Assembly (NCBI GenBank): GCA_016717335.1
Contig: JADKFS010000001.1
Location: 2,046,001 to 2,110,000, forward strand
Source of the DNA: Candidatus Ribeiella danica
Lineage (GTDB): Bacteria; Chloroflexota; Chloroflexia; Chloroflexales; Roseiflexaceae
Direction: 5' to 3'
Length of the DNA: 64,000 nt
Shown here: one piece after another, positions 1 to 8,455 of the stretch
Position numbering within the stretch: position 1 is the stretch's first letter
Layout: each line of letters starts with the position of its first letter
Program-made: the position numbers and the translations under genes
Notes under the pieces: model-generated
Databases searched by the model: none
Told to the model about the DNA's origin: nothing
What the model saw: the letters and a program-made list of their open reading frames with translations, nothing else

Positions 1-228
1 ACCAACGGCAACGACAACGGCAATGACGGGAACGACAATGGCGGGGGTGGCGGGGACGACCACGGGGGTGGGGGCAACGACAGCGGCGGGAGTGGCGGCG
101 GAAACGACAGCAGTGGCGGCGGCGGCAACGACAACGGCGGCGGCGGCGGCGGAAACGACAACGGCGGCGGCAATAAGAATGACAACGGTGGCCATAACAG
201 CGGCGGCCACGCGAATAGCGGGATGTAA
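1..228 (+). CDS. C-terminal tail of a Gly/Asn/Asp-rich protein (5' partial)
   Basis: The reading frame is open from base 1 and stops with TAA at 226-228, giving 75 residues made almost only of Gly, Asn, Asp and Ser, ending in His/Asn/Gly repeats and Met. The repeats GGNDN and GGGGND resemble low-complexity linkers or glycine-rich tails of secreted proteins. There is no RTX nonamer with the GGxGxDxUx spacing, so calcium binding is not supported. The start and any catalytic domain lie outside the window. A hairpin follows directly at 238-262. The frame was chosen because the alternative frame gives an implausible Thr/Ala repeat and ends without a domain. Confidence 0.55.
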   Translation, partial: TNGNDNGNDGNDNGGGGGDDHGGGGNDSGGSGGGNDSSGGGGNDNGGGGGGNDNGGGNKNDNGGHNSGGHANSGM

Positions 229-233
229 TTAAC

Positions 234-270
234 GGGAGTGGAGGAGCCTTCGGCCCCTCCACACCTCCCC
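234..270. terminator. GC-rich hairpin with TTC loop between convergent genes
   Basis: GTGGAGG at 238-244 pairs with CCTCCAC at 256-262 around a GCC-TTC-GGC core with one mismatch. It sits between the plus-strand tail gene and the minus-strand aldolase gene and could terminate both. There is no clear T run. It belongs to the dispersed TTC/GAA hairpin family reported in the findings. Confidence 0.5.
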
Positions 271-283
271 GGCGATAGAGTTG

Positions 284-1087
284 CTACACGTGCACGCCTC
301 CGCCCGTGGCGCCGCCGAGTCCCCCACGCAGCGTGTCGAGCGTCTCGCGAGCGCCGGCACTGAAGAAGCCCAGGTCGCTGCCGCAGGCCAGCATCGTCAT
401 CCCGCGCCGCTGCCAGCCCAGCACGACCGCCGGATCGTGGATGTGAATGCCGGACGCGACCCCGTGCCGGCGGGCCGAGTCGACCACCATCTGGATAGCA
501 TCGTCGACCGCCGGGGCGTCCATGCTCGCCTCGCCGAGCGAGATCGTCAGGTCGAACGGGCCGATCACCGCCGCGTCGACGCCGGGGACCGACAGCAGCG
601 CGTCGATATTGTCCACCGCGGCCCTGCGCTCGATCTGTAGCACCACCAGCGTGTGCTCGTTCATATGCTCGACCAGCTCGCGCGGGCCGGCGCTCGTGTA
701 GTCGGTGTGGCCCCGCCCCGACGACGCCCCGCGCACGCCGATCGGCGGGTACTTCATGAAGCTGACGAGCTGCTCGACCTGCGCGCGCGCCTCGACGCGC
801 GGCAGCATCAGCCCCATCGCCCCGGCGTCCAGCGCGGTCGCGACCAGGTGGTAGGCCAGGTCGGGGATGCGCACGAGCGGCGCCAGCCCGGCCAGCCGCG
901 CGACCTTGATCATCTCCGCGACGGCCGGCAGGTCGAAGGCGCCGTGCTCCATGTCGATGAATACGAAGTCGAAGCCGATGTTTGCCAGCGTCCAGACGAA
1001 GCCGGTCGAGCTTGCCTCGCTGATCATGGTGCCGAGGGCGGGCTCGCCGCGCCTGAGCGCCTGCTTGACCGTGTTTGGTTTGAGCAT
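284..1087 (-). CDS. HpcH/HpaI-family aldolase
   Basis: A 267-residue protein of normal length for the HpcH/HpaI class II pyruvate aldolases, which cleave or form 2-keto-4-hydroxy acids in a metal-dependent TIM barrel. Family landmarks are visible in order: DMEHG with the catalytic His (about residue 48), LVRIP with the substrate Arg, LMLPRVE, the metal-ligand Glu in VLQIE, and the metal-ligand Asp in GPFDLTISLG. The C-terminal tail is Gly-rich. The ATG at 1087 follows a good AAGAAGAGG ribosome site. The gene is 33 bp downstream of a 2-hydroxyacid dehydrogenase on the same strand, so the two form an operon. Such pairs handle hydroxy/keto acids from sugar-acid or aromatic breakdown. The exact substrate cannot be read from sequence. 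Confidence 0.85.
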   Translation of the reverse strand: MLKPNTVKQALRRGEPALGTMISEASSTGFVWTLANIGFDFVFIDMEHGAFDLPAVAEMIKVARLAGLAPLVRIPDLAYHLVATALDAGAMGLMLPRVEARAQVEQLVSFMKYPPIGVRGASSGRGHTDYTSAGPRELVEHMNEHTLVVLQIERRAAVDNIDALLSVPGVDAAVIGPFDLTISLGEASMDAPAVDDAIQMVVDSARRHGVASGIHIHDPAVVLGWQRRGMTMLACGSDLGFFSAGARETLDTLRGGLGGATGGGVHV

Positions 1088-1120
1088 CTGATCCTCTTCT
1101 TTTCCAAGGGCGCGACATCA

Positions 1121-2101
1121 CTATACGATCCGCCGCTCCCACACCTCGGGGTTCACCAGCTCGGCCGGGCGGTCGCCGCGCAGCGCCGCGGCGACCTGCT
1201 CGCAGGCCATCACCTGCATCCGCAGGATGCTCGCGCCGGTGTATGAGGCGATGTGGGCCGTGCAGATCGCGTTGGGCAGGCCGAACAGCGGGTGATCCGC
1301 CGGCGCGGGCTCGGGGTCGTACACGTCGATCGCCGCGCCGGCGAGGTGACCCGACCGCAGCGCCGCGACCAGCGCCTGCTCGTCCACCACCGAGCCGCGC
1401 GCGACGTTGACCAGGTAGCTGCCCGGCCGCATGCGCGCCAGCGCCGCGGCGTCGATCAGCCGGTAGGTCTCGGGGATGGCCGGGCAGTGCAGCGAGACGA
1501 CGTCGGCGGCGGCCAGCAGCTGGTCGAGCGACTCGGCCAGGCCGACCCCCAGCGCGGCGGCGCGCTCCGGCGCGACGTAGGGGTCGAGCGCCAGCACGCG
1601 CATGCCCAGCGCCCGCGCGATCTCGGCCACCCGCGCGCCGATCCGGCCCAGCCCGACCAGGCCAAGCGTCGCGCCGAAGACCTCCAGCCCCGGCGCCGGC
1701 AGGCTCCAGCCCTGCCCAGAGCGCAGCGTGCGGTCGCTGGCCGCCACGCGCTTGGCCAGGCTCAGCATCAGCGCGATCGCGTGCTCGGCGGTCGACTCGG
1801 TCGGCCCGTCGGGCGTGTTGACGACCATGATCCCGCGCTCGGTCGCCGCGCGCAGGTCGATCCGATCGACGCCGATGCCGGTGCGGCCGAGCACGCGCAG
1901 GCGCGCGCCGACCCGGTCCATCGCCGGGCCGGTCATCGCGGTGACGCCGTCCAGGATCAGGGCGTCGCACTCGCTCGCGGCGGCAAACCACGCGTCGGTC
2001 ATCACGGTGCGCGGCTCAGCGCTCACGGTCGCCAGCGGCTGGAGCGCCGCCAGCGCGACGGGATCAAACACCGTGTGGGTCCAGACAAGGAATGATTGCA
2101 T
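1121..2101 (-). CDS. D-isomer-specific 2-hydroxyacid dehydrogenase
   Basis: A 326-residue cytoplasmic NAD(P)-dependent dehydrogenase of the SerA/GyaR type. The N-terminal substrate domain carries GRTGIGVDRID and NTPDGPTESTAEHAIAL. The Rossmann segment GATLGLVGLGRIGARVAE lies around residue 145 and DPYVAP follows. The catalytic set is Arg in NVARGSVVDE, Glu in DVYDPEP and His in TAHIASYTG. It probably interconverts a 2-keto and a 2-hydroxy acid. I start it at ATG 2101, which has GGGGAAA upstream. An in-frame ATG at 2116 is possible but overlaps an operator-like palindrome at 2115-2130. It is the first gene of an operon with the HpcH/HpaI aldolase. Confidence 0.85.
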   Translation of the reverse strand: MQSFLVWTHTVFDPVALAALQPLATVSAEPRTVMTDAWFAAASECDALILDGVTAMTGPAMDRVGARLRVLGRTGIGVDRIDLRAATERGIMVVNTPDGPTESTAEHAIALMLSLAKRVAASDRTLRSGQGWSLPAPGLEVFGATLGLVGLGRIGARVAEIARALGMRVLALDPYVAPERAAALGVGLAESLDQLLAAADVVSLHCPAIPETYRLIDAAALARMRPGSYLVNVARGSVVDEQALVAALRSGHLAGAAIDVYDPEPAPADHPLFGLPNAICTAHIASYTGASILRMQVMACEQVAAALRGDRPAELVNPEVWERRIV

Positions 2102-2114
2102 AGTGTGTTTCCCC

Positions 2115-2130
2115 ATACGAAATATCGTAT
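2115..2130. promoter_or_regulatory. Operator-like inverted repeat before the dehydrogenase-aldolase operon
   Basis: ATACGA at 2115-2120 and TCGTAT at 2125-2130 form a perfect 6-bp inverted repeat with a 4-bp spacer, 13 bp upstream of the dehydrogenase ATG in the divergent intergenic region. The size and symmetry fit a GntR-type or similar dimeric repressor site. No regulator gene is adjacent. Confidence 0.45.
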
Positions 2131-2241
2131 CACCCCACCGTCGCCATGATATCACGGTCATCGGGTCGTCGTCGTTACGCGTTCCTCTTCTCACGGGGCT
2201 CGTGCAACGTTGGCCCGCACCCCGAGCGCGGCGCGGCCTGG

Positions 2242-2247
2242 TATAAT
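2242..2247 (+). promoter_or_regulatory. TATAAT box placed for a leaderless transcript
   Basis: A perfect TATAAT ends 7 bp before the ATG at 2255, so a normal start site would fall on or next to the A of the start codon. No good -35 lies at 16-18 bp and no Shine-Dalgarno fits between box and ATG. Confidence 0.5.
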
Positions 2248-2254
2248 CCTCCGC

Positions 2255-2968
2255 ATGATTGAGACATCGCTCGCCCCAACGCTCCCGCCGACCGCGCCGC
2301 ATCGCGCTAGCGGCCTCGCCGGCCGGCAGCAGGTCCTCGGCACGGTCGCCGACGCAATCCTGCGCCTTCCGGCCATCCACGTCGTGCGGGTCGGCGTCGA
2401 CGGCGTCGACGGCGCTGGAAAGACGGTGTTCGGCGATGAGTTGGCCCAGGTCCTCGCCGCCGCTGGCAGGGGCATCATCCGCGCCTCGGTCGACTCGTTC
2501 CACAACCCCCGAGAGCTGCGCTATCGCCGGGGTCGCCAGTCGCCAGAGGGCTACTTTCGCGACTCCTATAACTACGCCCAGCTCGCCGAGGTTCTGCTCG
2601 ATCCGCTCAGCCCCGGCGGGAGCGGGCGCTATCGCACGGCAGCGTTCGACCATCGGACCGACCAGACCGTGAGCGCGCCGGAAGCGCAGGCTGCCCCCGG
2701 CGACATCCTCATCTTCGACGGGATTTTCCTGCACCGGCCAGAGCTGCGGTCTTACTGGGACTACTCGATCTTTCTGGAGGTCGGCTTTGATGTCTCGATC
2801 CCGCGCGGCGCACAGCGTGACGGTAGCGCGCCCGACCCGCAGGCGCCCGAAAACCGCCGCTATGTCGCGGGGCAGCAGATCTACCTGAGCACATATGAGC
2901 CCAGGCGCTCTGCCACGATCGCCATCAATAACGAGACGCTCCTGTCGCCCTTTATCATTGCCCGCTAG
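2255..2968 (+). CDS. Uridine-kinase-like P-loop protein
   Basis: A 237-residue protein with an N-terminal helix, then a Walker A motif GVDGVDGAGKT near residues 46-56. A SVDSFHNPRE segment follows, equivalent to the uridine kinase DxFY(H) region, then SYNYAQLAEVLLDPL and a Walker B-like segment ILIFDGIFLHRPEL. The C-terminus contains YLSTYEPRRSATIAINN, typical of small uridine kinase-like proteins in actinobacteria and Chloroflexota. It likely phosphorylates a nucleoside or related small molecule in the cytoplasm; the substrate is unproven. The ATG at 2255 fits a leaderless mRNA. It is divergent from the dehydrogenase operon. Confidence 0.75.
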   Translation: MIETSLAPTLPPTAPHRASGLAGRQQVLGTVADAILRLPAIHVVRVGVDGVDGAGKTVFGDELAQVLAAAGRGIIRASVDSFHNPRELRYRRGRQSPEGYFRDSYNYAQLAEVLLDPLSPGGSGRYRTAAFDHRTDQTVSAPEAQAAPGDILIFDGIFLHRPELRSYWDYSIFLEVGFDVSIPRGAQRDGSAPDPQAPENRRYVAGQQIYLSTYEPRRSATIAINNETLLSPFIIAR

Positions 2969-3487
2969 CTCTGCCCGTCTCGCCCGCTGGCCCTTTCCTG
3001 CAACATCGGCTCCACCTTGGCGGCGTTCGGGATGTCGCAATCTTCAGCGTCGTTGGCGCCGCCTGGAACAGCGGCTGCACGCCGGTGCCCCGATCCGCCG
3101 CCCCAGCCCTGCTCGTCGGGCGATTGCAGCGACCGCGCGGTCAATCCAGCGGCATCAGGCAAAGTGCCGCCCGGATCATGTATTAAAACGATCATACGAA
3201 TCTCTACTAGGTAGGACTTTCACCACGCTTCATTGTGAGCACCTCGACGTGCCTGTCGGCCAGACGCGCTTCGCGTTCAGCCTGCGTCTATGTCAGATGC
3301 AGGCAACTGGCACCGCTATACAGCCACGAACCCCCTCGAGCACTGCCATTTCTTGTAGCCGACCGGTTGTACGCAAAACAACCAAGGAGGGCTTATGTAG
3401 CCATGATGCTACGCCGCCAGGGCGCGGCCGTGACGGATCGAGCCAATTGTCGTGGTAACCGCCCAACATCTCATCAAGGAGCAATTG
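2969..3487. other. Gene-free spacer
   Basis: About 520 bp without a convincing gene. A 76-codon frame on the minus strand (2965-3195) has no ribosome site and no recognisable domain. The last 13 bases hold the AAGGAG ribosome site of the protease that starts at 3488. I see no repeat or RNA gene. Confidence 0.4.
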
Positions 3488-6400
3488 ATGAAGCGTCCTA
3501 CTCGACTCGCAATGACTGTACTCACCGCTATCACCCTCTTGGCATCGCTGGTGCTGCAGTCGGTCTCCGGCGCGCAGGCCGCCCCGGCGCTTCAGCCGGG
3601 CACGCCGTCCGCCAATGGCACGGCGAAGGATCTGTGGCGCGATGTCCCCGGCACGCCGGCGCCCGCGCGAGCAGGAGCCAAGCCCGACGTCCAGCCAGGC
3701 CGGTTCCGCGGCCTCAAGCTCGACCGCGCCGGCATGGCGGCCCTCCTGCCCAATGCGCCGCGCGAGCGCACGAAAGCGGCGAAGGATCAGCCGCTCGTGG
3801 TGTCGCTGCCCGCCCCGACGGGCGGCTTCCAGCGCTTCGCGCTGGAGGAGTCGACGATCATGGCGCCCGGCCTGGCGGCGCGCCACCCCGAGATCAAGAC
3901 GTACGCCGGCCGCGGCATCGATGAGCCGGCGGCCACGATCCACGCCGACCTGAGCCCGCTCGGGTTCCACGCCTCGGTCCGCTCGCCGAAAGGCAGCTGG
4001 TACATCGACCCGTACTACAACCTCGACCAGAGCTTCTACATCAGCTACTACGGGCGCGACCTGAAGGAGAACCCGCACGGGGCCTTCGTCGAGCGCGACG
4101 CCGACGGCGCCGAGCTGTCCGTCGACCGCGGCTACTACCACGCCGCCGATAGCGTCCTCGTCCACGGCAGCGGGTTTGCCGCCGGCGCCGCGATCGCGAT
4201 CACGATCTCGGACCCCGAGGAGCACTTCGCGGCGCGCACGCTGAGCGCGAGCGCCGACGAGCTCGGCTCGTTCGAGGCGAGCTTCGTCGCCGACCCGGCC
4301 GGCAACCTCGACGCGCACATCGTCGAGGCGAGCGATGGGACCGCCACGGCATGGGCGAGCTACCAGGTCGCGCGCGACGACGACCCGACCAGCGACCCGC
4401 CCACCGGCGATGTCCTGCGGACCTACCGGCTCGCGCTGATCACCGACCCGGGCTACGCCGCCTATTTCGGCGGGTCCGCGAACGTGACCGCCGCCAAGGT
4501 TGCGCTGATGAACCGGGTCGACCAGGTCTACGAGGATGACCTGTCGATCAAGCTCCAGCTGATCGCGGACAACGACCTGCTCAACCTCGACACGTGGGGC
4601 CAGGCGACCGCGCCGAACGGGCCGTGCGGCACCGCGGGCTGCTTCACGCAGTCGCAGGTCACCGGCTGCTCCAGCACGGCGCGGGCGCGCTTCGTGATCG
4701 GGCAGATCATCGGCGCGTCGAACTACGACATCGGCCACCTCGCGCTCGGCCAGCCGGGCGGCGGCGTCGCCAACCTCGGCGTGATCGGCCGCTCGAACAA
4801 GGCCGGTGGCTGCACCGGCATACCAACACCCGTCGGAGACTTCTACGCGGTGGACTACGTGGCGCACGAGATGGGCCACCAGTTCAGCGGCAACCACCCC
4901 TTCAACGGCAACCAGCTGAACTGCTCGAGCAGCAACCGCAACGCGGCGACCTCGGTCGAGCCGGGCAGCGGCTCCTCGGTGATGGCCTACGCGGGCATCT
5001 GCCTCACCGACGACCTCCAGCCGCACAGCGACCCGTACTTCTCGCAGCGCAGCCTGCAGGAGATCTCGACCTACACCTCCAGTAACCAGGCGGCGATCAA
5101 CGAGGTGCAGACGGCCTCGCTGCGGCACTTCGGCGGCGGCAACGAGGTCCAGGTCGTGACCTTCGGCCCCGGCTACCAGCAGGCATCCACGATTCAGCCG
5201 CTCAGCGTGGCGATTGGCGCGGTGCCCAGCACGACCCAGCTTGGCGGCGCGGACGAGACCGGCAACAACGTTACCATTTCGACCGGTGCGACCGGCAGCG
5301 CTCACACGCTTCAGCCGGGCGATACTGTCACGATCTCGGGAGTCGCCGCCGCGGGGTATAACGGCACCTGGGCGGTCACCTCCGTGCCGAATTCGCGAAC
5401 TTTCACGTACACGAATCCAACGTCGGGCCTGGCAAGGTCGGGCGGCGGAACGATAACGCTGGCTGCGCCGGGCGCGACTGAGAACGGCACCACCGTCACA
5501 ATCCGGACTGCGGCGGCGCACGGCCGCTCGGTCGGCGACGTCGTCACGATCGCCGGCGTGGGCGTGAGTGGCTACAACGGCACCTTCACGATCACCGCGG
5601 TGCCGACGCCGCGCAGCTTCCAGTACACCGCCGGCGCCAGCGGCCTGGCGAACTCGGGCGGCGGCACGGCGACGTACTTCTCGCCGTTCCAGGTCCGGGT
5701 CGGCGGGAATGACTCAGCCGTGATCGGCGGGAGCGGCCTGGCCTATAGCAGCGCCAACCTCCAGTCGGCGATCAACGCGATCCCCGGCTTCGCGGGCAGC
5801 GTCACCGTCACCGGCGCGGCCTCGACCGGCTTCACCGTCACCTACGGCGGCGCCTCGGCCGGGCTCGACGTGCCGAGCATTGAGCTCGTCAACCTGAGCT
5901 GCGGCGGCTGCTTCGCCTCGGTCGAGGAGACCAACCACGGCGGCGCGAACGACTCGTTCAAGCTGAACTACAACGGCAGCGTCTCCGCGGCGATCACCAA
6001 CGGCACGAACTACACCGCCGCGGGCATCCTGGCCGCGCTCACGCCGATCCTGCCATCCGGCGCGACCGCCACGGTCGCCGGCTTCGGCGGCGGCGCCTTC
6101 AACAACACCGGCTTCCAGGTCACCTTCACAGGCGGGCTGGCCGCGACCAACGTGCCGGTGCAGCTCGCGCTGCAGGACTTTAGCGCCGGCGCGTCCGGCT
6201 TCGTCGGCGAGACCGACAAGGGCGGCGCGGTCGACAACAAGGGCGGGAGCGTTACTCCCACCGGCAATACCTGGCCGAGCGTGACGGCTCCGACGCAGTA
6301 CACCATCCCGCTGCGGACGCCGTTCGCGCTCATCGGCAGCGCGACCGACGCCGAGAACGACCCGCTGATCTACAGCTGGGAGCAGAACGACCGCGGCGCC

Positions 6401-8254
6401 GCGGCCGGCACCTCGCTGCTGAGCAACACGAAGGCCAACGGCCCGCTGTTCGCGATGTTCCCGAAGTCCGGCCAGATCAGCGACGCGGACTCGCTGCTCT
6501 ACAACTCGCCGGGCGAGAACCAGCTCACCACCGATCCGACGCGCGTGTTCCCGGACATGCAGCAGATCCTGGACAACAACACCAACGCCGAGACGGGCGC
6601 CTGCCCGACCGGGCCGATCGCCCCGCCGGCCTCGATCCCCGTGAAGGAGTGCTTCGCGGAGTTCCTGCCGACGGCCGACTACGTCGGCTTCACCGGCGTT
6701 AACGCCAGCCCGCTCTCGCTCCACATGCGCCTGACCGCCCGCGATGGCAATGGCGGCGTCAACAGCAGTGATACCACGCTGCTGCTGGCGGCGGGCACCG
6801 GCCCGTTCCTGGTCACCTCGCCGAACAGCGCCGCGACCTACAAGGGTCTCTCGACCCAGACGGTCACGTGGAACGTGGCCGGAACAGCCGCCGCGCCGAT
6901 CAGTGCGGCGAATGTGAAGATCTCGCTGTCGACGGACGGAGGGCTCACGTACCCGACCGTTCTGGCCGCGAGCACGGCGAACGACGGCTCCGAGCCGGTG
7001 GTCCTGCCGAACGTCGGCACGACCAAGGCGCGGGTCAAGATCGAGGCGGTCGGCAACATCTTCTTCGACATCTCGAACGCGAACTTCGCCATCCAGGCCG
7101 TGCCGGTGGTGACGAACTCGCTCAACGGCGCGAGCCAGTCGGTCCAGTACAGCGACTCGCTCTCGCCCGACGTGACCGTGACCGCGACCGACCCCGACAC
7201 GCTCGGCTCTAACCTGAGCGCGAGCGCCGCCGGGCTGCCGGCCGGCCTCTCGCTCGCGATCGTCTCGACCACCGGCGGCTCGACGCTGCCCGGGAGCCGC
7301 ACCTGGAAGGTGGCTGGCGCCGACACGGCCGCGCCCGGCTCGTACCCCGTCACGGTCAGCGTGACCGACGACGCGGGCACCACCGTCGCGACCTCGTTCA
7401 CGATCGTCGTGACGAAGGAGAATGCGGACGCGACCTACACCGGCGACATGCTCGCGTTCACCGCGTCGGGCGGGTCGAGCGCGAACGTGCTGCTGCGCGC
7501 GACCGTGCGCGACAGCTCGCTCTACAGCAGCGACACGCAGCCCGGCGACATCCGCAACGCGACGGTCACCTTCAAGGAAGGGGCGACGACGCTGTGCGGG
7601 CCGCTCGCGGTCTCGTTGATCAACGGGGCCCTCACGACGGGCACGGCGAGCTGCACCAAGTCGCTCGGGCTCGGCGCGCATAACATCGACGTCTACGTCA
7701 ACAACTACTACACAGGCACCGGGGCCGGCGTGGTCGAGGTCGCCCAGCCGGACGGCAGCTTCGTCACCGGCGGCGGCTACCACGCGATCGCGGCGTCCGG
7801 CGGCACGTACAAGGCCGACGCCGGCTCGCGGATGAACTTCGGGTTCAACGTGAACTACAAGAACACGAAGAACCTCTCCGGCCACGTCAACATCGTCTTC
7901 CGGGCCGGCGGCAAGACCTACCAGATCAAGAGCACCGCGATCGACTCGCTGGGAATCGCGCGGAAGACATCGGCCGGGCTGGCCTGCACCGGATCGCCGA
8001 GCGCGACCTGCTGGGGGCTGGCCGACTTCCGCTCGAAGGCTAATCTCACCGACATCACCAACCCGCTCAGCCCAATCTCGATCGCCGGCAACCTCGCGCT
8101 GCAGGTGACGATCACCGACAAGGGCGAGCCGGGATCGAGCGACTCGATCGGCGTCACGCTCTACAGCGGCAGCACGCTCGTCCTCTCCTCCGAATGGAGC
8201 GGGGCCAAGACGACCGAAGGCCTGTTCAACGGCGGCAACGCAGCCGTCCACTAA
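3488..8254 (+). CDS. Large secreted metzincin-type zinc metalloprotease
   Basis: A 1588-residue exported protein. A signal peptide with a hydrophobic core ends near SGAQA-AP (about residue 31). A propeptide-like region follows, then an Ig-like insert. The catalytic domain has the metzincin zinc motif HEMGHQFSGNH with His460, Glu461, His464 and His470, and a Met-turn SVMAYAG with Met499, so a reprolysin-like (M12B-type) fold is likely. The rest is beta-rich: two internal repeats of the SGATGSAHTLQPGD type (about 595-750), cadherin/Ig-like segments, and a C-terminal domain (about 1320-1588) also found in the next gene. AAGGAG lies just before ATG 3488. The protein probably digests extracellular proteins while held at the surface. 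Specificity is unknown. Confidence 0.8.
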   Translation: MKRPTRLAMTVLTAITLLASLVLQSVSGAQAAPALQPGTPSANGTAKDLWRDVPGTPAPARAGAKPDVQPGRFRGLKLDRAGMAALLPNAPRERTKAAKDQPLVVSLPAPTGGFQRFALEESTIMAPGLAARHPEIKTYAGRGIDEPAATIHADLSPLGFHASVRSPKGSWYIDPYYNLDQSFYISYYGRDLKENPHGAFVERDADGAELSVDRGYYHAADSVLVHGSGFAAGAAIAITISDPEEHFAARTLSASADELGSFEASFVADPAGNLDAHIVEASDGTATAWASYQVARDDDPTSDPPTGDVLRTYRLALITDPGYAAYFGGSANVTAAKVALMNRVDQVYEDDLSIKLQLIADNDLLNLDTWGQATAPNGPCGTAGCFTQSQVTGCSSTARARFVIGQIIGASNYDIGHLALGQPGGGVANLGVIGRSNKAGGCTGIPTPVGDFYAVDYVAHEMGHQFSGNHPFNGNQLNCSSSNRNAATSVEPGSGSSVMAYAGICLTDDLQPHSDPYFSQRSLQEISTYTSSNQAAINEVQTASLRHFGGGNEVQVVTFGPGYQQASTIQPLSVAIGAVPSTTQLGGADETGNNVTISTGATGSAHTLQPGDTVTISGVAAAGYNGTWAVTSVPNSRTFTYTNPTSGLARSGGGTITLAAPGATENGTTVTIRTAAAHGRSVGDVVTIAGVGVSGYNGTFTITAVPTPRSFQYTAGASGLANSGGGTATYFSPFQVRVGGNDSAVIGGSGLAYSSANLQSAINAIPGFAGSVTVTGAASTGFTVTYGGASAGLDVPSIELVNLSCGGCFASVEETNHGGANDSFKLNYNGSVSAAITNGTNYTAAGILAALTPILPSGATATVAGFGGGAFNNTGFQVTFTGGLAATNVPVQLALQDFSAGASGFVGETDKGGAVDNKGGSVTPTGNTWPSVTAPTQYTIPLRTPFALIGSATDAENDPLIYSWEQNDRGAAAGTSLLSNTKANGPLFAMFPKSGQISDADSLLYNSPGENQLTTDPTRVFPDMQQILDNNTNAETGACPTGPIAPPASIPVKECFAEFLPTADYVGFTGVNASPLSLHMRLTARDGNGGVNSSDTTLLLAAGTGPFLVTSPNSAATYKGLSTQTVTWNVAGTAAAPISAANVKISLSTDGGLTYPTVLAASTANDGSEPVVLPNVGTTKARVKIEAVGNIFFDISNANFAIQAVPVVTNSLNGASQSVQYSDSLSPDVTVTATDPDTLGSNLSASAAGLPAGLSLAIVSTTGGSTLPGSRTWKVAGADTAAPGSYPVTVSVTDDAGTTVATSFTIVVTKENADATYTGDMLAFTASGGSSANVLLRATVRDSSLYSSDTQPGDIRNATVTFKEGATTLCGPLAVSLINGALTTGTASCTKSLGLGAHNIDVYVNNYYTGTGAGVVEVAQPDGSFVTGGGYHAIAASGGTYKADAGSRMNFGFNVNYKNTKNLSGHVNIVFRAGGKTYQIKSTAIDSLGIARKTSAGLACTGSPSATCWGLADFRSKANLTDITNPLSPISIAGNLALQVTITDKGEPGSSDSIGVTLYSGSTLVLSSEWSGAKTTEGLFNGGNAAVH

Positions 8255-8285
8255 GACAGGGTTCTTGCGGGCGTTGCAGTTTTGG

Positions 8286-8362
8286 GTGGGGTTCTTGGGT
8301 GGGCATAGCCCGCCCCAGAACCCATCTTGGGAAGGTGTGGAGGGGCCTCTGGCCCCTCCACA
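8286..8362. terminator. Paired GC-rich hairpins after the metzincin gene
   Basis: The second hairpin is perfect: TGTGGAGGGGCC at 8336-8347 pairs with GGCCCCTCCACA at 8351-8362 around a TCT loop. A first, imperfect one (about 8286-8323) pairs TGGGGTTCTTGGGTGGGC with its near-complement. They separate the two protease genes and may end transcription of the first. There is no T run. Confidence 0.45.
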
Positions 8363-8455
8363 TCGTCTATCACGCCCCGGCGCCAGCCAATCCTGCACAT
8401 ACGAAGGAGCGCCACAGCCATTACCTGAGCCAATCTCGTTCAAGTAAAGGATAAA

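Noticed and set aside
23..232. Thr/Ala-repeat frame at the window start
   Set aside because: The frame-1 reading gives Gly/Asn/Asp repeats to a stop at 228, a known tail type; this one is a shifted reading of the same repeats.
2965..3195. 76-codon minus-strand frame
   Set aside because: It has no ribosome site, no recognisable domain, and overlaps the end of the kinase gene.
3293..5521. 742-codon minus-strand frame
   Set aside because: It is a shadow of the protease gene with no domain and an Arg-rich composition.
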